Source: Ferrovibrio sp.
GTDB taxonomy: Bacteria; Pseudomonadota; Alphaproteobacteria; Ferrovibrionales; Ferrovibrionaceae
Assembly: GCF_002796975.1 (NCBI RefSeq)
Contig: NZ_PEKV01000012.1
Span: 369,748-410,606 of the forward strand
Reading direction: 5' to 3'
Length of the DNA stretch: 40,859 nt
The notes beneath the pieces are model-generated. The model was not told where the DNA came from and made no database searches. It saw nothing but the letters and a program-made list of their open reading frames with translations. The position numbers and the translations under genes are program-made. This document shows, piece after piece, positions 1 to 8,873 of this stretch. Every line of letters starts with the position of its first letter. The stretch's first letter is position 1.

Positions 1-1115
1 CCATAACGCTTGGTCAGATTCCACAGACTTTCACGCTTGCCGATGTCGACATTGGCGATGTTGTATTTGCCGGCATCGAATTCGACCATCGACAACAGGC
101 AGAAGTAGTAGAGCAGGGTCGGAATCGCCGCCATGCGAATGACGTCGAGATAGGAGATCTTGAGGAATTCGGCGATCAGGAAGGCGGCAGCACCCAGCAC
201 TGGCGGTGAGATGATTGCGCCGAGACCGCCGGCGGCGAGAAGCCCGCCCGCAGCAGAAGCGGCATAGCCGGATTTCTTCAGCATCGGCCAGGCGACCGAG
301 CCGATGGTGACCGTGGTCGCCACGCCGGAGCCCGAAGGACCGCCGAGCAGGAAAGAGGACAGCACGATGGCGCGGCCCGAGCTGGTGCTCTTGCCGCCCA
401 TGGCCGAGAAGGAGAAGTCGATGAAGAATTTGCCGGCGCCGGAGAATTGCAGAATGGCGCCGAAGATGGTGAACAGGATGATCAGGCTGGACGAGACATC
501 GACGGCCGAACCGAAGATGCCTTCCAGTGTCATGTAGAGATGGCCGATCAGGCGTTCGGCATCGTAGCCGCGATGAGTCCAGGGCGCCGGAAGGTAGGGG
601 CCTAACATCGCATAGGCGATGAAGATAACGCCGACCACCGGCATAATGGGGCCGGTGGTACGGCGCGTCGCTTCGAGGATCAGCACGACAAAGACGGCGC
701 CGATCAGAACATCGGTCTGATTCGGCAGGCTGGCGCGATCGGTCAGGTCGTCGCCGCCCATCACCAGATAGACCATGGTGCCGATGCCGATCAGCGCGGT
801 GACCACGTCCCACCAGCGGATGCGATCGCGGAAACGCAGGGCCACGGGATAAAGCAGGAAGATCAGCAGCATGACGAAGCCGACATGGATCGGCCGCAGC
901 TGCTGGGTCGGCACGATGTCGTAAGCGGCATACATGTGGAACAGGGTCATGATCACAGCGAGTGCGGTGATCAGATGGCCGGACCAACCTGACAGCCGGT
1001 TGGCGGCGCCTTCTTCCTGCTCGATATATTCCTCGACCTTGCGCTGGGTTTCCTTGTCCAGCGCGCCGGGTTCGATCATCGCCTCGGTCGCGCTCTTGGT
1101 GGTTTCCTGCGTCAT
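1..1115 (-). CDS. TAXI-type TRAP transporter fused permease (partial)
   Basis: This is the membrane component of a tripartite ATP-independent transporter, with small (DctQ) and large (DctM) subunits fused as is usual for TAXI-family systems. It takes solute from the periplasmic binding protein and couples entry to an ion gradient. I translated it from the ATG at 1115; the frame is open to the left edge, so about 371 N-terminal residues are seen and the C-terminus is missing. A charged cytoplasmic N-terminus of about 45 residues (rich in Glu and Lys, with EEYIEQEEGAANRLSGW) is followed by several hydrophobic helices, a glycine-rich stretch GGPSGSGVATTVTIGSVAWP typical of the DctM fold, and GGLGAIISPPVLGAAAF. 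The matching binding-protein gene lies just upstream on the same strand (stop at 1262), separated by a strong hairpin. Substrate is not predictable. Confidence 0.9.
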   Translation of the reverse strand, partial: MTQETTKSATEAMIEPGALDKETQRKVEEYIEQEEGAANRLSGWSGHLITALAVIMTLFHMYAAYDIVPTQQLRPIHVGFVMLLIFLLYPVALRFRDRIRWWDVVTALIGIGTMVYLVMGGDDLTDRASLPNQTDVLIGAVFVVLILEATRRTTGPIMPVVGVIFIAYAMLGPYLPAPWTHRGYDAERLIGHLYMTLEGIFGSAVDVSSSLIILFTIFGAILQFSGAGKFFIDFSFSAMGGKSTSSGRAIVLSSFLLGGPSGSGVATTVTIGSVAWPMLKKSGYAASAAGGLLAAGGLGAIISPPVLGAAAFLIAEFLKISYLDVIRMAAIPTLLYYFCLLSMVEFDAGKYNIANVDIGKRESLWNLTKRY

Positions 1116-1191
1116 GTCACTACTCCCCTCGCATCGCCTGTCATGCGATGTCCCCGTTATGGGCCCCTATTATGGAGTGTTCTTTTAACAG

Positions 1192-1227
1192 TGAGCCCCG
1201 CTCCGGCCAATGCCGGAGCGGGGCTCA
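1192..1227 (-). terminator. Perfect 16-bp hairpin between TAXI binding-protein and permease genes
   Basis: Bases 1192-1207 pair perfectly with 1212-1227 around a 4-nt loop, a GC-rich stem. On the minus strand it follows the binding-protein stop codon and precedes the permease start. There is no T-tract directly after the stem on either strand, so it is more likely a 3'-end stabiliser or partial terminator that lets the binding protein be made in excess over the permease than a complete intrinsic terminator. Confidence 0.6.
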
Positions 1228-1261
1228 TATTCAGGTAAAATTTATATAAAATGCTGACGGA

Positions 1262-2242
1262 TCACTTCGGGTCGATCTTGATGCCTTTTTCCGCCAGATA
1301 TTTGATCGCACCCGGATGGAACGGAACCGGCGTGTTGTCGCGCTTCTGGTTTTCCAGCTTCACGTTCTTCGCCTCGGCATGCACCTGGGCCCATTCGTCG
1401 CGCTTCTCGAAGATGGTCTTGGTGATGTTGTAGGCCGTGGCTTCATCCATCGAGTCCGCGACGAACAGAATGTTCCACACGCTGGACATCGCATTCGGCT
1501 TGTCCTGGCCAGGATAGGCGCCGGCCGGAATGGTGCCGGTGGCATAGAGCGGACCGTACTTGTCGTTCATCTTCTTCACGACATCCGAGTGGTCGATCAG
1601 CTTCAGCTTCACGCCCGGAGTTGCGCCCAGATCGGTGACCGCCGAGGTCGGCACACCGCCGACCCAGAAATAGGCATCGATCTTGTTGTCCTTGACCGCA
1701 TTGGTCGACTCGGCAGCACCGAGACGTTCGCGCTTGATGTCCTTGTCTTTGTCGAGACCGGCGGCTTCCAGCACGCGGAAGGCCATCACCTCGGTGGCCG
1801 AACCCGGCGAACCGGTCGACACGCGCTTGCCTTTCAGGCCAGCCATGTTGGTGATGCCGCTGGCTTCGGTGGTGACGACATGCATCACGTTCGGATACAG
1901 CACGGCCAGTGTGCGATGGTTGACCGGTGCGCCCTTGAACTTATCTTCGCCACGCGCAGCATTCAGCGAGGCATCGGCCATGCTGAAGCCGATATCGGCG
2001 CGCTTGGCGCCCACGAGCTTCAGATTGTCGACCGAGCCGCCGGTCACTTCGGCAGTGGCCTGCCAGCCCGGCACATGCTTGGTCAGCAGGTTGGCGAGGC
2101 CGCCGCCGAGTGGGTAATACACACCGCCAGTACCACCGGTCACGATGGAAAGGTTCTTGCTCTGCGCCAGCGCACCATTGGTGGCGCCAACCGCTGCGAA
2201 TACCAGGCCGGCCAGAGCCGCGCCGATCATCAGGCGTTTCAT
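1262..2242 (-). CDS. TAXI family TRAP transporter solute-binding subunit
   Basis: Periplasmic substrate-binding protein (326 residues) that delivers solute to the fused TRAP permease encoded next. It has a Sec signal peptide (MKRLMIGAALAGL then a hydrophobic core, cleavage near NGALA/QSK). The mature N-terminus LSIVTGGTGGVYYPLGGGLA is the hallmark of TAXI (TRAP-associated extracytoplasmic immunogenic) proteins. Start choice: an AGGAGG ribosome site lies 8 nt before the ATG at 2242; another in-frame ATG at 2248 sits only 2 nt after it. Longer upstream extensions have no signal peptide and are rejected. The ligand of most TAXI proteins is unknown; glutamate-like or aromatic acids are examples only. 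Confidence 0.9.
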   Translation of the reverse strand: MKRLMIGAALAGLVFAAVGATNGALAQSKNLSIVTGGTGGVYYPLGGGLANLLTKHVPGWQATAEVTGGSVDNLKLVGAKRADIGFSMADASLNAARGEDKFKGAPVNHRTLAVLYPNVMHVVTTEASGITNMAGLKGKRVSTGSPGSATEVMAFRVLEAAGLDKDKDIKRERLGAAESTNAVKDNKIDAYFWVGGVPTSAVTDLGATPGVKLKLIDHSDVVKKMNDKYGPLYATGTIPAGAYPGQDKPNAMSSVWNILFVADSMDEATAYNITKTIFEKRDEWAQVHAEAKNVKLENQKRDNTPVPFHPGAIKYLAEKGIKIDPK

Positions 2243-2311
2243 TCTCATTTCCTCCTCGCTGTCCGCCCCATGACATATCTCTGGGCGGCCCACTCCTTGT
2301 GCGGAGGACAG

Positions 2312-2341
2312 ACGATAAGGAGTCTGGGCGCCAAATATCAA
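2312..2341 (-). promoter_or_regulatory. Candidate promoter for the TAXI transporter
   Basis: On the minus strand TTGATA (2341-2336) is separated by 18 nt from TATCGT (2317-2312), giving a leader of about 60 nt before the binding-protein ATG. Farther upstream a near-palindrome centred on TGTACA lies at 2379-2392 and could be an operator. This is a pattern match only. Confidence 0.35.
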
Positions 2342-2486
2342 CCCTCTTTTCCCCTGCCGCAGCGCACAAGACAGCGGGTGGCTGTACAACCATTGTATTT
2401 CAACGTCCCAGGGTCTAAGCCCGGGTCTGACTTTGGGCCCGGTTGCCCATGAAAAAAGCAAATTCCCAGTAAAGCAAAAAACAGTC

Positions 2487-3392
2487 ATGCCTTCCGCTTC
2501 CGTCGCATCGTCGCATGTTGCCCAGCGCTTGGCTCTGGCTGCCCTGATCCTGGGCGCGCTTGCCATCGCCTTCTCGCCGATCTTTGTCCGCCTCTCGGAG
2601 GTCGGCCCCACCGCGACCGGTTTCTACCGCACCATGCTTGCGGTGCCACCGCTGTGGTTAGTCTGGTTTCTACGACCTGCGCAGGATACCGCCGCGCCAC
2701 GTACATCGGGTATGCCGCCGCTCGGCGTGCTGCTGCTGCCCGGCTTGCTGTTCGCCGGCGACCTGTTCTTCTGGCATCTGGCGATCCAGTACACGTCTGT
2801 CGCTAATTCCACGCTGCTGTCGAATTTTGCGCCGGTCATCGTCACGCTCGGCGCCTGGCTGGTTCTGCGCGAGAAAATCTCACCGGCCTTTCTGGTGGCG
2901 CTGCTGGTTTCGATCTGCGGTGCGATGATGCTGATGGGGTCCAGCTTTCGGCTCGGCGGCGATTATATCTTCGGCGATCTGCTGGCGCTGCTCACAGCCT
3001 GTTTCTACGGTGCTTATATGATCGCGGTGGCCAAACTGCGCGGCAGTCATGGCAGCCAGGAGATTATGCTGTGGTCCAGCCTGGTCAGTGGTGCGGTGCT
3101 GCTGCCAACGGCCTGGCTGATGGGCGAGACATTTCTGCCGGCGACACTGAGCGGCTGGGCAGTCCTCTTCGGGCTGGCATGGCTCAGTCATGCCCTGGGG
3201 CAGGGTCTGATCGCCTATGCGCTGGGCCACCTGCCGGCGTCATTCTCATCGCTGGTCGTACTGGTGCAGCCGGTCGCCGCTGCCTTCTTCGGTTGGCTCT
3301 GGCTCGGCGAGGGGCTGCAGACGCTGCAGATCGCCGGCGGTGGCGTCGTGCTGTTCGGCATCCTTCTCGCGCGCCGTGCCCAATTAAAGTAG
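2487..3392 (+). CDS. EamA/DMT-family membrane transporter
   Basis: Inner-membrane protein of the drug/metabolite transporter superfamily, about 301 residues with around ten predicted helices arranged as two EamA repeats. The first repeat contains ALAIAFSPIFVRLSEVGPTATGFYR, the typical start of these exporters; the second includes ALGHLPASFSSLVVLVQPVAAAFFGWLWLGE, the conserved C-terminal half. Members export amino acids, nucleobases or other small metabolites, but the substrate cannot be read from sequence. The ATG at 2487 is chosen because it immediately precedes the first helix; an in-frame TTG at 2433 would add 18 residues. No strong ribosome site is visible. It is divergent from the TAXI operon and ends 19 nt from the convergent acetoacetyl-CoA synthetase gene. 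Confidence 0.85.
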   Translation: MPSASVASSHVAQRLALAALILGALAIAFSPIFVRLSEVGPTATGFYRTMLAVPPLWLVWFLRPAQDTAAPRTSGMPPLGVLLLPGLLFAGDLFFWHLAIQYTSVANSTLLSNFAPVIVTLGAWLVLREKISPAFLVALLVSICGAMMLMGSSFRLGGDYIFGDLLALLTACFYGAYMIAVAKLRGSHGSQEIMLWSSLVSGAVLLPTAWLMGETFLPATLSGWAVLFGLAWLSHALGQGLIAYALGHLPASFSSLVVLVQPVAAAFFGWLWLGEGLQTLQIAGGGVVLFGILLARRAQLK

Positions 3393-3411
3393 GGGCGCCT
3401 CTTAAGACAAC

Positions 3412-5382
3412 TTAAGCCGCCCGCTGTTTCGCGAAATCGACGAACCAGGCCAGACTGCCCGGATTGGCCATGGTGCCGGGATTGGACACCTTCTCAGCCG
3501 GCTGGCCGAGAAGGATCTTCTTCACCGGCACTTCCAGTTTCTTGCCTGACAGCGTGCGCGGCACTTCGGCCACCTGGAAGATATCGTTGGGCACGAAGCG
3601 CGCCGACACGGCCTTGCGGATCGCCTGGTTGATACGGTCTTTCAGCGCCGCATCCAGCGTGAGGCCGGGGCGCAGCACGACGAAAAGCGGCATATAGCTG
3701 TCGCGGCCAAGGTATTCGAGGTCGACGATAAGGCTGTCCAGTACCTCAGGCAGTTCTTCCACCGCGCGGTAGATTTCGCTGGTGCCCATCCGCAGGCCAT
3801 AACGATTGATGGTGGCGTCCGAACGGCCATAGATGATCGCGCCGCCGCGTGGGGTGATGCGCAGCCAGTCGCCGTGGCGCCAGACGCCAGGATACATGTC
3901 GAAATAGCTGTCGTGATAGCGCTTGCCGCCTTCGTCGTTCCACAGGAACAGCGGCATGGATGGCAGCGGCGAGGCACAGACCAGTTCGCCCACCTCGTCG
4001 GTCAGCGACTTGCCATGGTCGTCCAGCGACTGGATATCGGCGCCGAGGCAGCGCACCTGCATCTCGCCAGCATAGACAGGCAGCAATACGCAGCCGGCGA
4101 CGAAAGCGCCCGCAAAATCGGTGCCGCCGGAAATCGAGGTCAGCCAGACGGATTTGTCCAGCTTGTCGTAGATCCAGGCGTATGAGTCTTCCGACAGCGG
4201 CGAACCAGTCGAACCGATGGTGCGCAGGGCCGACAGATCGGCCATCTTGCGCGGCTCGACGCCGGCCTTCTGGCAGTTGGCGTAGAAGGCTGCGCCGGCG
4301 CCGAAGAAGGTGGCTTTGGTTTCGCCGACGAACTGCCAGAGCCGGTTCCAGTCCGGCCAGCTCGGGCTGCCGTCATAGATGGCGATGGTGGCACCCACGA
4401 GAAGCCCGGCCACCTGCGCATTCCACATGATCCAGCCAGTGCTGGAATACCAGTGGAAGATATCATTGGGCCCGAGATCGTTATGCAGGGCGGTCATCAG
4501 CATGATCACGATGACCACACCGCCATGGCCATGCACGATCGGCTTCGGCAGGCCGGTGGTGCCAGAGGAGTAGACCACCCAGAGCGGATGATCGAAGGGC
4601 ACCGGCTCGACCTTCAGCTCGGCTGGCTTTGCAGTCACCTCGGCCCACCGCGCGGTCGGTACTTTCGGCAATGCCTGCTGCGTTTCGCCCGGCATCAGGA
4701 TCAGGTTCTTCACTGTCGGCAGTTCGGCGATCAGTTGCGCCAGCACATCGCCCTTGTCGAGATGCTTGCCGTTGTAATGGCTGGAGGGCACGGCAAACAG
4801 CACCACCGGCTCGATCTGGCGGAAGCGGTCGAGCACCGCGTTGAGCCCCATATCGGGGGAGCAGACCGACCAGATGGCACCGATGCTGGCCACTGCGAGA
4901 AAAGCCACGATGGTTTCCGGCGTATTGGGTGCATAGGCCACCACGCGGTCGCCGCGCTTCACGCCCAGCGACCGCAGGTGCGCCGCCATGGCCCCGACCT
5001 GTTCGCGCAGGCCGGCCCAGGCCATCTGTTTCAACGGCTGGGTTTCGGAGGAATACAGGATGGCCGGCCGGGCCGCGGTCTCATGCCGGAAAACCTGGTC
5101 GACGAAATTCAGTTCGGCGCCGGTAAACCACTGCGCGCCCGGCATCTCGCGCTTCGCCAGTACCTTGTCATAGGGCTTGTAGGATTTGAGTTCGAAATGA
5201 TCCCAGACGGCGGCCCAGAAGCCTTCGAGATCGCTGACCGACCAGCGCCACAGGCTGTCGTAATCCGGGAAGTCGCGGCCACGCTCCTGGCGCAGCCACG
5301 TCATGAAACGATGCAACTGGCTGCGCTGGATACGCTCGGCCGTTGGGGTCCACAGCAGGGCGGGGTCTGCCGTCTCGGTCAT
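3412..5382 (-). CDS. aacS: Acetoacetate--CoA ligase (acetoacetyl-CoA synthetase)
   Basis: Cytosolic adenylate-forming enzyme: acetoacetate + ATP + CoA to acetoacetyl-CoA + AMP + PPi. At 656 residues it matches the usual AacS length. The family N-terminus (LLWTPTAERIQRSQLHRFMTWL) is present. The phosphate-binding loop YSSGTTGLPKP is at 271-281, and SGGTDFAGAFVAGCVLLPVYAGEMQ-type sequence, diagnostic of AacS over acetyl-CoA synthetase, lies in the middle. The catalytic lysine motif SGKKLEVPVK is at about 612-621. It is the last gene of the leftward catabolic unit, 18 nt after the cupin gene, with GGGAGAG before the ATG. In this context it probably captures acetoacetate released by upstream hydrolytic steps rather than serving polyhydroxybutyrate turnover. 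Confidence 0.93.
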   Translation of the reverse strand: MTETADPALLWTPTAERIQRSQLHRFMTWLRQERGRDFPDYDSLWRWSVSDLEGFWAAVWDHFELKSYKPYDKVLAKREMPGAQWFTGAELNFVDQVFRHETAARPAILYSSETQPLKQMAWAGLREQVGAMAAHLRSLGVKRGDRVVAYAPNTPETIVAFLAVASIGAIWSVCSPDMGLNAVLDRFRQIEPVVLFAVPSSHYNGKHLDKGDVLAQLIAELPTVKNLILMPGETQQALPKVPTARWAEVTAKPAELKVEPVPFDHPLWVVYSSGTTGLPKPIVHGHGGVVIVIMLMTALHNDLGPNDIFHWYSSTGWIMWNAQVAGLLVGATIAIYDGSPSWPDWNRLWQFVGETKATFFGAGAAFYANCQKAGVEPRKMADLSALRTIGSTGSPLSEDSYAWIYDKLDKSVWLTSISGGTDFAGAFVAGCVLLPVYAGEMQVRCLGADIQSLDDHGKSLTDEVGELVCASPLPSMPLFLWNDEGGKRYHDSYFDMYPGVWRHGDWLRITPRGGAIIYGRSDATINRYGLRMGTSEIYRAVEELPEVLDSLIVDLEYLGRDSYMPLFVVLRPGLTLDAALKDRINQAIRKAVSARFVPNDIFQVAEVPRTLSGKKLEVPVKKILLGQPAEKVSNPGTMANPGSLAWFVDFAKQRAA

Positions 5383-5400
5383 GGTCTCTCCCGGAAATGC

Positions 5401-5985
5401 TTAAGCTTTTGCGATCAGCTTAGCGATCTCGGGCGAGAATGCACCATCCAGCAGGATGAAGGCCATGCGGGCCGGGTTGGTTTCCGACGGATTCTCCCAG
5501 GCGTGGTCGGTGCCGCGCTGCACCACCACGTCGCCGGCTTTCAGGTGTGTCCGCGAGCCGTCGTCCAGCACCAGCACGATCTCGCCATGCACCACGATAC
5601 CGTAATCGACCGATTCGGTGCGATGCATCATCGGGTGCGGCGAGCCGGGCTTCCAGGTCGAGGCATGAGCCGAACCGACCATCGTGAAGGCAGCCTGTGC
5701 AATTTCCCTGGTCATCGGCGGGGTGCCGGTAGCGACGGCCTGTTTGGGACCGAAGTCGACAAAACGTATGATGCTGCCCTTTTCGGGCGGCTCGATCTGC
5801 AACTGGCGGTCGGTCGGGTCTTTGCCGTTGTCGACACTGACCGGGCTGCCGGCAGTATTCCACACCTCGAAGAAGGCGACACCGAGTTCCGGCTTCTCGA
5901 TGGTCGGCGTCATTACTGTGTCGAGGGCGACTACGGACTGGCCGGCAGTGTTATGCCCGGTGACGATGCGGCGGGGTGCTTTCAT
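5401..5985 (-). CDS. Single-domain cupin protein
   Basis: A 194-residue protein with one complete cupin barrel in its C-terminal half. Motif 1 reads HPMMHRTESVDYGIVVHGE and motif 2 reads GDVVVQRGTDHAWEN; together they supply the usual three His and one Glu metal ligands, so a metal site is likely intact. The N-terminal 90 residues form a second, non-metal beta-rich segment. Cupins of this length include dioxygenases, isomerases and small-molecule sensors, so the activity is unknown. The ATG at 5985 is preceded by TGGAG 7 nt upstream; longer readings run into the SMP-30 gene. Gaps of 19 nt (SMP-30 side) and 18 nt (aacS side) indicate co-transcription. A ring-opening dioxygenase or lactone-processing role would fit the operon but is inference. 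Confidence 0.85.
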   Translation of the reverse strand: MKAPRRIVTGHNTAGQSVVALDTVMTPTIEKPELGVAFFEVWNTAGSPVSVDNGKDPTDRQLQIEPPEKGSIIRFVDFGPKQAVATGTPPMTREIAQAAFTMVGSAHASTWKPGSPHPMMHRTESVDYGIVVHGEIVLVLDDGSRTHLKAGDVVVQRGTDHAWENPSETNPARMAFILLDGAFSPEIAKLIAKA

Positions 5986-6004
5986 CTTTCGCTCCAGTGA
6001 ACCA

Positions 6005-7024
6005 TCACCAATGAACCATAGGCAGGCCAGCAACCGGGCTGCGGAACCACGGAATATTCGTGCCGAACAATGTGCCGATATAAGCATTGCGCAGATCAGG
6101 GCCACCGAAGGTGACGCTGGCGATCCAGGGCGTCACGCTGCTGCGGGTTTCCATCATCTGCTCGGGCGTCGGCTTGCCGGCCTGATAGCCGGCTTCCAAT
6201 GCTGCAATCTTCTCCGGTTTGCCATCATCGTAGAGCGTCAGCACCTCGCCATCGGGGGTGAGGGCGATCAGCCGTTCCGCCATCACCAGCGTGACCCAGA
6301 GATTGCCGTAAGCATCGAATGCGCAGCCATCGGGGAAGCCGGCCGGGCCGAAATCGCTTGGGCCGAATATCTCACGCCCCGACAGGCTGCCATCGTCGCC
6401 CACACGAAATCGCGTGATGCGGCGGCCACAGGTTTCTACGGCATAGAGGTATTCTTCCCTGGCATCCAGCCGCACTTCGTTGGTGAAATGCAGGCCATCG
6501 GCCACGATGCGCAACCCGCGTTCGTCGGCCAGGGCAATGAAGCCGTCGTCAAGGCCCGGGCGGATCGCCTCCATCCAGTTCTTGATGCGCGTCGAAACCG
6601 TGAGCCAGACACGGTCTTTCGAATCGCGCAGCACGAAATTGACCTTACCGATCGGCTTGCCGTCGATGCTGTCATACAGCACGCGGCTGCCGCCCTCGCG
6701 GGTCATGATTTCCAGGCGGTCAGTGCCGAAATTGGAAATCAGGATATCGCCGTTGCGGGCAAAAGCCAGGCCGTTGGGCAAGGTGCCCTCGGTGAAGCGT
6801 TTGGCGAGATCCGTCGTGCCGGCGAAATGGCTGTCGGCCTGCTGTGCGATCAGGCGTTGGCTGCCGTCGGCCGCGATGCGCATGACGCCGCCGCGCGCAT
6901 CGGCCGACCACAAAGTTCCGTCGCGCTCGGCCAGGATACATTCCGGCCGCTGCAGATCCTTGCCGACGAATTGCAGCTCGTCGCGGTTGATACGGAAGCC
7001 CTTCAGCGGGTTGGTAGCGGTCAT
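6005..7024 (-). CDS. SMP-30/gluconolactonase-family hydrolase (copy 1)
   Basis: A 339-residue six-bladed beta-propeller protein of the SMP-30/gluconolactonase/LRE family, which hydrolyse sugar or other lactones using a divalent metal. Recognisable elements are RPECILAERDGTLWSADARGG near residue 26 (first ligand Glu), LPNGLAFARNGD, FTNEVRLDAREEYLYAVET (ligand Asn) and GFPDGCAFDAYGNLWVT (ligand Asp), followed by a C-terminal NAYIGTLFG segment. No signal peptide is seen, so it is probably cytosolic. Its start lies 1 nt after the dctM stop, so translation is likely coupled to the transporter. It is clearly distinct from the second SMP-30 gene at 12565 (289 residues), so the two probably act on different lactones. 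Confidence 0.87.
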   Translation of the reverse strand: MTATNPLKGFRINRDELQFVGKDLQRPECILAERDGTLWSADARGGVMRIAADGSQRLIAQQADSHFAGTTDLAKRFTEGTLPNGLAFARNGDILISNFGTDRLEIMTREGGSRVLYDSIDGKPIGKVNFVLRDSKDRVWLTVSTRIKNWMEAIRPGLDDGFIALADERGLRIVADGLHFTNEVRLDAREEYLYAVETCGRRITRFRVGDDGSLSGREIFGPSDFGPAGFPDGCAFDAYGNLWVTLVMAERLIALTPDGEVLTLYDDGKPEKIAALEAGYQAGKPTPEQMMETRSSVTPWIASVTFGGPDLRNAYIGTLFGTNIPWFRSPVAGLPMVHW

Positions 7025-7025
7025 G

Positions 7026-8339
7026 TCACACCAGCGTGAGCGTCAGTTTCGGGAAGATCACCAGCAGGATCAGCGTCAGCAGCATGATGACGGCAAACGG
7101 CATCGTCCCCATGAAGATGGTGCGTAGTGTGATGGCCGAATCATTCAACGTACTTTTGATGACGAAGACGCTCAATCCGAAGGGTGGGGTCAGCAGCCCA
7201 ATCTCGACGGCAACGATAGTGACGATACCGAACCAGATCAGGTTCATGTCAAAGCCGCTGGCGATCGGCAGCATCAGCGGCAGCACGATCAGCAGGATCG
7301 AACTGGAATCGATGAAGCACCCCAGGATGACGATCAGCAGGATATAGATGGCAAGGAAGGCCATCGGGCCGAAGCCGGCCGCACTGATTTCGCCGACCAG
7401 GAACTGCGGCACGCCGCTGAGCGCCAGCATGCGGGTGTAAAGGCTGGCACCGATGATCAGGAAGGAGACCGAGACAGTGACATGCCCGGTCTCGACCAGC
7501 ACCTGCCAGAATTTCTTGCCATCCAGCTTGCGCTTCCACAGCGCAATGGCCAGCGCGCCGGCAGCACCCACGGCGCCAGCATCGGTGGCGGTGAAGAAAC
7601 CGGCATAGATGCCACCCAGCACGACGCCAATCAGCAGCAGGATCGGCAGCAGCTTGGCGGACATTTCCTTGCCACCCATCAGCGTCACGCCAGCCGCATC
7701 GCCTTCGGCATGGCCGCCGACGTAGGAGGGCCAGAAACGCGCCATCAGCATGATGCCGACAGAATAGGTGATGGCAAGCAGCAGGCCTGGCACCACGCCG
7801 GCCATAAACATGGCACCGACCGATACTTCGGCTAGGAAGCCGTAAAGGATCATCAGCAGGCTGGGCGGGATCAACATGCCGAGCACGGAAGAGCCTGCCA
7901 CCACGCCGGTGGCGAAGCCGGGCTTGTAGCCGTAGCGCAGCATCTCTGGTACGGCGACGCGGGTGAAGACGGCGGCCGAGGCGATGCTGATGCCGGTGAT
8001 GGCGGCGAACACTGCATTGGCAGCCACGGTGGCGATGCCCAGCCCACCACGCAGCCGGCGCAGGCCCTGGTTGGCGACCTCGAAGGCATCCTTGCCGATA
8101 TCGGCAATCGAGACGAGGAAGCCCATCAGCACGAACAGCGGCACGACGCCGAAAATATGGCTGGCAATCGAGTCCGATGCGCCCTGCGCCAGCATGCTGG
8201 TGGCGACGCCGAGATCGTCCTTGATCAGCCAGACGCCGACGAAAGAAGTGAGGCCCAAAGCTACGGCGACATGCAGGCCCATCCAGACCAGCAGCATCAT
8301 ACCGGCCAGGGTGAGGAAGCCAGTTTCAAGGCCGGTCAT
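7026..8339 (-). CDS. dctM: TRAP transporter large permease (DctM-type)
   Basis: Inner-membrane large subunit of a TRAP importer, 437 residues with about twelve helices. The TRAP family signature region is visible in ANAVFAAITGISIASAAVFTRVAVPEM and in PGFATGVVAGSSVLGMLIPPSLLMILYG. It translocates the acid delivered by the DctP protein at 8874, powered by sodium or proton gradient. The ATG overlaps the dctQ stop by 4 nt (ATGA), and the stop lies 1 nt before the SMP-30 gene start. Tight coupling of an importer to a lactonase suggests that the imported compound, or its first product, is processed by that lactonase. Confidence 0.93.
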   Translation of the reverse strand: MTGLETGFLTLAGMMLLVWMGLHVAVALGLTSFVGVWLIKDDLGVATSMLAQGASDSIASHIFGVVPLFVLMGFLVSIADIGKDAFEVANQGLRRLRGGLGIATVAANAVFAAITGISIASAAVFTRVAVPEMLRYGYKPGFATGVVAGSSVLGMLIPPSLLMILYGFLAEVSVGAMFMAGVVPGLLLAITYSVGIMLMARFWPSYVGGHAEGDAAGVTLMGGKEMSAKLLPILLLIGVVLGGIYAGFFTATDAGAVGAAGALAIALWKRKLDGKKFWQVLVETGHVTVSVSFLIIGASLYTRMLALSGVPQFLVGEISAAGFGPMAFLAIYILLIVILGCFIDSSSILLIVLPLMLPIASGFDMNLIWFGIVTIVAVEIGLLTPPFGLSVFVIKSTLNDSAITLRTIFMGTMPFAVIMLLTLILLVIFPKLTLTLV

Positions 8340-8830
8340 TTGTCACCTGCAAAAGCGAAACGGAAATCCTGCCAGGCCATGATCAGATATTGCAGTCCGG
8401 TGGCAGCCGAACCGATCAGGATCAGCAGGCGGATCGGCCAGGTGGGAGCGGTGAAGTCGCCGACCGCACCGACATATTCGCCGATCTCGATGGCTTCTTC
8501 GAACAGCGCGAGACTGCCCCAGAAAATGATGGCGAGAAACACCACGCCCAGCAAATTGAAAAAGCCCTGCATCGCACGACCGAAGCGCGGACGCGCGATC
8601 AGCAGGTTCTCGATTATCATGTCCGAACGGGTCATGCGCCCGCTCATGAGTGCATGGCCGAGTTGCAGGAAGACGATCCCGACGATGGAAAGGGCCAGCA
8701 GTTCGGTGGTGCCGCGTACCGGGGCGTGAAACAGTTCACGCCCGAGGATGTCGGAGTTGATCAGCACCATGAGGAGGAAAATCCACACGGTGCCGAGCGC
8801 GTTCATTGCGCCAAGCAGTCGAGGAAACAT
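8336..8830 (-). CDS. dctQ: TRAP transporter small permease (DctQ-type)
   Basis: Small membrane subunit of the TRAP importer, 164 residues with four predicted helices. The conserved segment VLINSDILGRELFHAPVRGTTELLALSIVGIVFLQLGHALMSG matches the DctQ core (aromatic/Gly-Arg followed by the P-x-x-G-T-x-E motif). The ATG at 8830 begins directly before the first helix; extension to 8908 would overlap the dctP coding end and adds a non-hydrophobic, basic leader, so it is rejected. It lies 43 nt downstream of dctP and overlaps dctM by 4 nt. Confidence 0.88.
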   Translation of the reverse strand: MFPRLLGAMNALGTVWIFLLMVLINSDILGRELFHAPVRGTTELLALSIVGIVFLQLGHALMSGRMTRSDMIIENLLIARPRFGRAMQGFFNLLGVVFLAIIFWGSLALFEEAIEIGEYVGAVGDFTAPTWPIRLLILIGSAATGLQYLIMAWQDFRFAFAGDK

Positions 8831-8873
8831 TACGGCACCACCGAAGTTGGGCTGGCTCAGAGCAGAGACTGGT

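Noticed and set aside
3401..3416. CTTAAG-ACAA-CTTAAG hairpin between EamA and aacS gene ends
   Set aside because: Only a 6-bp AT-rich stem without T-tract; too weak to call a terminator.
4453..6000. Long plus-strand open frame opposite aacS and the cupin gene
   Set aside because: Composition-driven mirror frame in GC-rich DNA; rich in His, Arg and Gly with no family motif, while the minus strand encodes a clear AacS and cupin.
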